NCBI GenBank assembly: GCA_016928415.1 | Contig: JAFGKU010000040.1 | Span: 1 to 36,825 of the forward strand | From: Spirochaetales bacterium | Lineage (GTDB): Bacteria; Spirochaetota; Spirochaetia; SZUA-6; JAFGRV01 | Direction of reading: 5' to 3' | DNA length: 36,825 nucleotides | In this document: in pieces, positions 33,384 through 36,825 of the stretch | How the letters are laid out: each line of letters begins with the position of its first letter | Numbering within the stretch: the first letter of the stretch is position 1 | The notes under the pieces: generated by a model | The model's database searches: none | What the model was told of the DNA's origin: nothing | The model's input: only the letters and a program-made list of their open reading frames with translations | Program-made: the position numbers and the translations under genes

Positions 33384-34550
33384 ATGAATATAGAAATTCT
33401 GGACGATAAGGCTTCCGGTCAGACCGTTATCAAGGTAATCGGCGTGGGCGGAGGCGGAAATAACGCCGTAAACCGGATGATCGCATCCGGACTGAAAAAT
33501 GTTGAATTTATAGCCATTAACACGGACCTGCAGGCTTTACAGGCTTCCCGGGCCCAGGTAAAAATGGCCATTGGTTCAAAAGTGACCGAGGGTCTCGGTG
33601 CAGGGGGAATCCCTGAAATCGGGGAAAAAGCCGCATTGGAGGATGAGGAGCAGATCCAGTCCCTGGTGCGTGGCGCCGACATGGTTTTCATAACAGCAGG
33701 AATGGGCGGCGGTACGGGAACGGGAGCGGCGCCGGTCATTGCCCGGATTGCCCGTGAGCTGCACATACTGACCGTTGCCGTTGTCACCAAGCCGTTCGAT
33801 GTTGAAGGCAAACGCAAAATGGTCCTGGCGGATGAAGGAATACAGCGCCTCCGGGAATCGGTCGATACACTGCTGGTCATTCCGAACCAGCATTTACTGA
33901 AAATCATAGATAAGAAAACATTATTGCGCGAAGCTTTCTTTGTGGCGGATGACGTGCTGCGCCAGGGTGTCCAGGGCATATCCGACCTGATAACCATTCC
34001 GGGAGACATCAATATCGATTTTGCCGACGTAAGAACAATCATGAAAGGACAGGGCGATGCCCTGATGGGCGTCGGCGTCGGAACGGGCGAAAACAAGGCG
34101 GTGGATGCGGCCACGAACGCCATTTCCAATCCGCTTCTGGAAGAAGCCCGTATTGAAGGCGCCAAAGGGCTCCTGGTCAATGTTACGAGCGGCAATGACA
34201 TACTGGCCACCGAGTACGAGGAAGTATTGAAAATTATAACGGCCAATGCATCAGATGACGCCCTGATAATCATTGGAAGCGCCACTGACAGTGAGATGGA
34301 AGATCAGATAAAAGTTACCGTTATCGCTACCGGTTTTAATTCATCCAAAATAATTGCGGCCAGGAAGGAAACAGCCGAAAATGACCGGGAATACGTTCAG
34401 GGAGAAATCATGTTGAACGAGGAATGGGTCAAAATACACAAGGGGGGTATACGCAAGAAAAACCCCGGAGATTACCTGATCCAGAGAAACTCTAAGGATG
34501 ATCTGTTCGTACCCACCATTCTGAGGGAAAAGAAGACGGCCGACGCGTAG
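33384..34550 (+). CDS. ftsZ: Cell division GTPase FtsZ
   Basis: FtsZ forms the cytokinetic ring. The 388-residue protein has [13 protein letters not shown] at 20-32, the tubulin signature GGGTGTG at 108-114, and the T7-type region ([11 protein letters not shown]). The C-terminal conserved peptide [10 protein letters not shown] is recognisable; it would bind FtsA. The linker before it is short. The ATG at 33384 has a strong AGGGAGGGG site 5 bases upstream. Position after ftsA and before xer is as expected for the cluster. Confidence 0.97.
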   Translation: MNIEILDDKASGQTVIKVIGVGGGGNNAVNRMIASGLKNVEFIAINTDLQALQASRAQVKMAIGSKVTEGLGAGGIPEIGEKAALEDEEQIQSLVRGADMVFITAGMGGGTGTGAAPVIARIARELHILTVAVVTKPFDVEGKRKMVLADEGIQRLRESVDTLLVIPNQHLLKIIDKKTLLREAFFVADDVLRQGVQGISDLITIPGDINIDFADVRTIMKGQGDALMGVGVGTGENKAVDAATNAISNPLLEEARIEGAKGLLVNVTSGNDILATEYEEVLKIITANASDDALIIIGSATDSEMEDQIKVTVIATGFNSSKIIAARKETAENDREYVQGEIMLNEEWVKIHKGGIRKKNPGDYLIQRNSKDDLFVPTILREKKTADA

Positions 34551-34566
34551 GGAAATTAGGTGTCAG

Positions 34567-35454
34567 ATGGATTGGGAACAAATCCTGTTGCGGTACGAGG
34601 ATTACCTCAAGGCTGAATTGAGGCTTTCTTCGCATTCCGTGGCCACTTATCTGCTCGAATGCAGGCCTTTTGCGGATTACTGCAGGAAAAGAAAAACAGG
34701 CTTTAGCCAGGTCAACAACCTGACGGTTATTGACTATCTTGTGGAGCGCCAGGTAAACGGTTTAAGCCAGCGCACCATTGCCAAGGCCTTGAGCAGCCTG
34801 AAGTCATTGTTTTATTTCATGGTTGTCGAGAAATATCTGGACCGTGATCCGTCGGAAATGATCGATGCACCGAAAATATCCAAAAAAATTCCGATCGTCT
34901 TTTCCCCTGAAGATGTGGAGAAGCTGCTTTCAGGCATCGATTGCACGACGGTGCTGGGCATCCGTGACAGGGCCCTTTTTGAATTGATCTATTCATGCGG
35001 ACTGAGGATATCCGAAGCGGTTGAGTTAACCCTCAGCCGGATTTATTTTGACGAAAACCTGGTAAAAATACGGGGAAAAGGCAACAGGGAACGGCTGGTT
35101 CCTCTGGGCGAACATGCGGTGTACTGGTTGAAAAAATATTTAAGTGAATCGCGGCCGGTACTGCTTGCCCGGAAAAAGGCGATTGATTCGGTGTTCCTGA
35201 ATCATTTCGGCCGTAGGCTCTCTCGCAAGGGTATATGGAAGAGGTACAAGGAATTGAATGTAAAGGCGGGGGTGTTCGGTAAGGTGCACACCCTGCGGCA
35301 TTCCTTTGCCACGCATTTACTGAAGGGAGGGGCCGACTTGAGGTCGGTGCAGGAGTTGCTGGGCCATGCCAACATCAGTACGACCCAGATTTACACGCAT
35401 GTGGATAAGGAGGAATTGAAGAAGTATCATGAAAAATATCATCCCCGGGGATAA
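34567..35454 (+). CDS. Tyrosine recombinase XerC/XerD family
   Basis: This 295-residue recombinase resolves chromosome dimers at dif sites. It has the SAM-like N-terminal domain (about 5-88) and the catalytic domain with all six residues visible: R147 (CGLRISE), K171 (RGKGNRE), H241 and R244 (HTLRHSFATH), H267 (LGHANIS) and Y276 (TQIYTHV). XerC versus XerD cannot be settled from sequence reading. It stands 16 bases after ftsZ, in a housekeeping context next to dprA and topA, so a phage or integron origin is unlikely. The ATG at 34567 has only a weak TTAGGTG site. Confidence 0.93.
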   Translation: MDWEQILLRYEDYLKAELRLSSHSVATYLLECRPFADYCRKRKTGFSQVNNLTVIDYLVERQVNGLSQRTIAKALSSLKSLFYFMVVEKYLDRDPSEMIDAPKISKKIPIVFSPEDVEKLLSGIDCTTVLGIRDRALFELIYSCGLRISEAVELTLSRIYFDENLVKIRGKGNRERLVPLGEHAVYWLKKYLSESRPVLLARKKAIDSVFLNHFGRRLSRKGIWKRYKELNVKAGVFGKVHTLRHSFATHLLKGGADLRSVQELLGHANISTTQIYTHVDKEELKKYHEKYHPRG

Positions 35455-35462
35455 AAAATTCA

Positions 35463-35479
35463 GGTCACCGTTCGTGACC
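35463..35479 (+). promoter_or_regulatory. Perfect inverted repeat between xer and dprA
   Basis: GGTCAC (35463-35468) and GTGACC (35474-35479) enclose the 5-base loop CGTTC. A T-run does not follow. It ends about 15 bases before the dprA ribosome binding site AAGGAGGG, so it could be a weak terminator relic, an RNA element or a binding site. Confidence 0.45.
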
Positions 35480-35505
35480 GGTACTTATTCTATTAAGGAG
35501 GGCAT

Positions 35506-36522
35506 ATGAATCAGGACGAATTATTTTTTTTATTGGCCATTCACAGAACCCCGCGTCTTAGGCCCAGGGAAAAAATGCTTCTTCTGGAGATGGCCGGTTC
35601 GGCTGTCGATGCCTGGGACCTGATCGGTCCGGGGCTCAGTTCCCTTATCCTTAGGCCATTTTTCATTGATCAGGCTGAAAAGGAGGAAGCTGAATCCAGG
35701 GCACGCGATGATATAAAGTACATTCAAAAGGGACATACCGGGTGTCTTTTTTTATGGGATGCCGATTATCCCCCCCAATTAAGGGAAATTTATGATCCCC
35801 CTTTCCTTCTTTTTTACAGGGGCAGGCTGCCCGATTTTACCATTCCCTGTATTGGCGTGGTCGGTACACGCCGTCCTACCGGGGCTGCAAGGGAAATGGC
35901 CTACAGGATCGGTATTGATATTGCTTCAGCCGGGTTCCCTGTAGTTTCAGGACTGGCGCGGGGGATTGACAGTGAAGCGCATATGGGTACATTGAGGGCG
36001 TATGGCAGGGCTATCGCCGTACTCGGGAACGGTATTGATTCCGTCTATCCCAGGTCCAATGTAAAGCTGGCGGAAAAAATTCTTGAAAATGGCGGGGTTC
36101 TGGTATCGGAATATCCACCGGATACACCTCCCCGGAAACATCATTTTCCTGCCAGAAACAGGATAATCAGCGGTTTATCCCGTTCTTTAGTCATAGTTCA
36201 GGCGCCTTTATCCTCGGGTGCCCTTATTACGGCCCATTATGCTCTTGAACAAGGACGTGACATTTATGTACATTCAGTGGGTACGGGAGGTAACAATTCT
36301 TTCGGCTCTGAGGGATTGACCCGTTCCGGTGCAAGAATTATTACGTCCGTGAATGATATTCTGGATGATTGGGGATGGGAAACGAGGAAGTCAAAATCCG
36401 CGGAAACGGTTTTTAACGCGGGGGAACCGGGAGCGAGACTGGCAAATATGCTGGAATGGGAGCTGAAAGAGGAATTAATACCGGACACTTTGAAAATCAA
36501 TCGTATTGGAGAATACAGTTGA
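35506..36522 (+). CDS. dprA: DNA processing protein DprA
   Basis: DprA loads RecA on incoming single-stranded DNA. The 338-residue protein has an N-terminal helical region, then the Rossmann-like domain with GVVGTRRPTGAA, SGLARGIDSEAHMGTL, AVLGNGIDSVYPRSN and FPARNRIISGLS. LSSGALITAHYALEQGRD follows. It lacks an obvious C-terminal winged-helix domain: the tail after about residue 295 is short, with ANMLEWELKEELIPDTLKI. The ATG at 35506 has AAGGAGGG about 6 bases upstream. It leads into topA. Confidence 0.95.
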   Translation: MNQDELFFLLAIHRTPRLRPREKMLLLEMAGSAVDAWDLIGPGLSSLILRPFFIDQAEKEEAESRARDDIKYIQKGHTGCLFLWDADYPPQLREIYDPPFLLFYRGRLPDFTIPCIGVVGTRRPTGAAREMAYRIGIDIASAGFPVVSGLARGIDSEAHMGTLRAYGRAIAVLGNGIDSVYPRSNVKLAEKILENGGVLVSEYPPDTPPRKHHFPARNRIISGLSRSLVIVQAPLSSGALITAHYALEQGRDIYVHSVGTGGNNSFGSEGLTRSGARIITSVNDILDDWGWETRKSKSAETVFNAGEPGARLANMLEWELKEELIPDTLKINRIGEYS

Positions 36523-36554
36523 CGTTTTATTGGAAATTAAATCAGGAGTGATGA

Positions 36555-36825
36555 ATGGCATTAAAGAAGGAACAGGTGCTGGTTATCGTCGAATCACCTG
36601 CAAAGGCAAAAACAATCGAAAAATACCTCGGGAAAGGCTATACTGTTGTCGCTTCGATAGGGCATCTCTTTGATCTGCCCAGATCGCGACTCGCTATTGA
36701 TGTAGAGCATGATTTTGAACCGGAATACATTACGGTCCGCGGTAAGGCAAAAATTGTAAAGGCACTGCTTAAAGAAGCATCCAGGGCGGATTATATTTTA
36801 CTCGCATCGGATAATGACCGTGAAG
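36555..36825 (+). CDS. topA: DNA topoisomerase I, N-terminal part (cut by window end)
   Basis: TopA relaxes negatively supercoiled DNA. The first 90 codons are visible. They hold the Toprim start [17 protein letters not shown], the [16 protein letters not shown] region and the acidic motif ASDNDRE, with the D-x-D-x-E pattern of metal binding. The ATG at 36555 was chosen over the out-of-frame ATG at 36551, and AGGAG (36544-36548) lies 6 bases upstream. The rest of the gene continues beyond the window. It is separated from dprA by 32 bases. Confidence 0.93.
   Translation, partial: MALKKEQVLVIVESPAKAKTIEKYLGKGYTVVASIGHLFDLPRSRLAIDVEHDFEPEYITVRGKAKIVKALLKEASRADYILLASDNDRE

Noticed and set aside
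33419..34285. 288-codon open frame on the - strand across ftsZ
   Set aside because: It is antisense to ftsZ, and its composition, rich in Ser, Ala and Pro, is typical of a complementary-strand shadow.
34567..35454. Tyrosine recombinase as a sign of a mobile element
   Set aside because: It sits between ftsZ and dprA-topA, in a stable housekeeping setting, with no attachment repeats or cargo genes. A Xer role is more likely.

Overview
The window looks like a chromosomal segment of a spirochaete (Spirochaetota) or a close relative. This rests on gene content only: a CheX-type CheY phosphatase, a compact division cluster running into xer, dprA and topA, and DUF4912 next to a GH57 branching enzyme. 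No database search was possible, so the phylum is an inference. No insertion sequence, prophage, CRISPR array or tRNA was seen. Almost all genes lie on the + strand; the exceptions are a GH57 gene at 20016-22442 and a two-gene STAS unit at 24918-25484.

Region 1 (1-8672) starts with the 3' end of a 5S rRNA. It continues with pcm, cheW, an aminotransferase-fold protein that has lost its PLP lysine, nadK, recN, a helical unknown, a membrane-anchored propeller-like protein, a LytM/M23-fold protein without zinc ligands, and a zinc-ribbon SAM methyltransferase. Region 2 (8680-12690) is a two-gene unit for large secreted propeller-like proteins that share a C-terminal domain; the first also ends in ankyrin repeats.

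Region 3 (12826-18981) is the most unusual part. Eight tightly packed genes encode CheY, CheX, a PAS-Hpt-HATPase kinase, a bacterial GRAS-domain protein, an unknown probable sensor, a SpoIIE/PP2C phosphatase, an RsbW-like GHKL protein and a STAS-like protein. The kinase and the phosphatase start with the same 71-residue module (38 of 71 identical, no gaps). This suggests one pathway that joins chemotaxis-type phosphorelay, partner switching and a plant-like GRAS scaffold. I know of no description of this exact combination.

Region 4 (19019-25484) holds a secreted repeat protein, two divergently transcribed GH57 units for alpha-glucan metabolism (one preceded by a DUF4912 gene), and a small STAS unit on the - strand. 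Region 5 (25485-36825) is the division and cell-wall cluster mraZ-rsmH-ftsL-murF-mraY-ftsW-ftsQ-ftsA-ftsZ, followed by a Xer recombinase, dprA and the start of topA. It is preceded by a promoter and 10-bp-phased TGGGA boxes that fit MraZ autoregulation. Short perfect or near-perfect inverted repeats sit in its larger intergenic gaps.

Several starts were moved from the longest reading frame because a promoter, a ribosome binding site or a signal peptide pointed to a later codon. These are noted in the entries.
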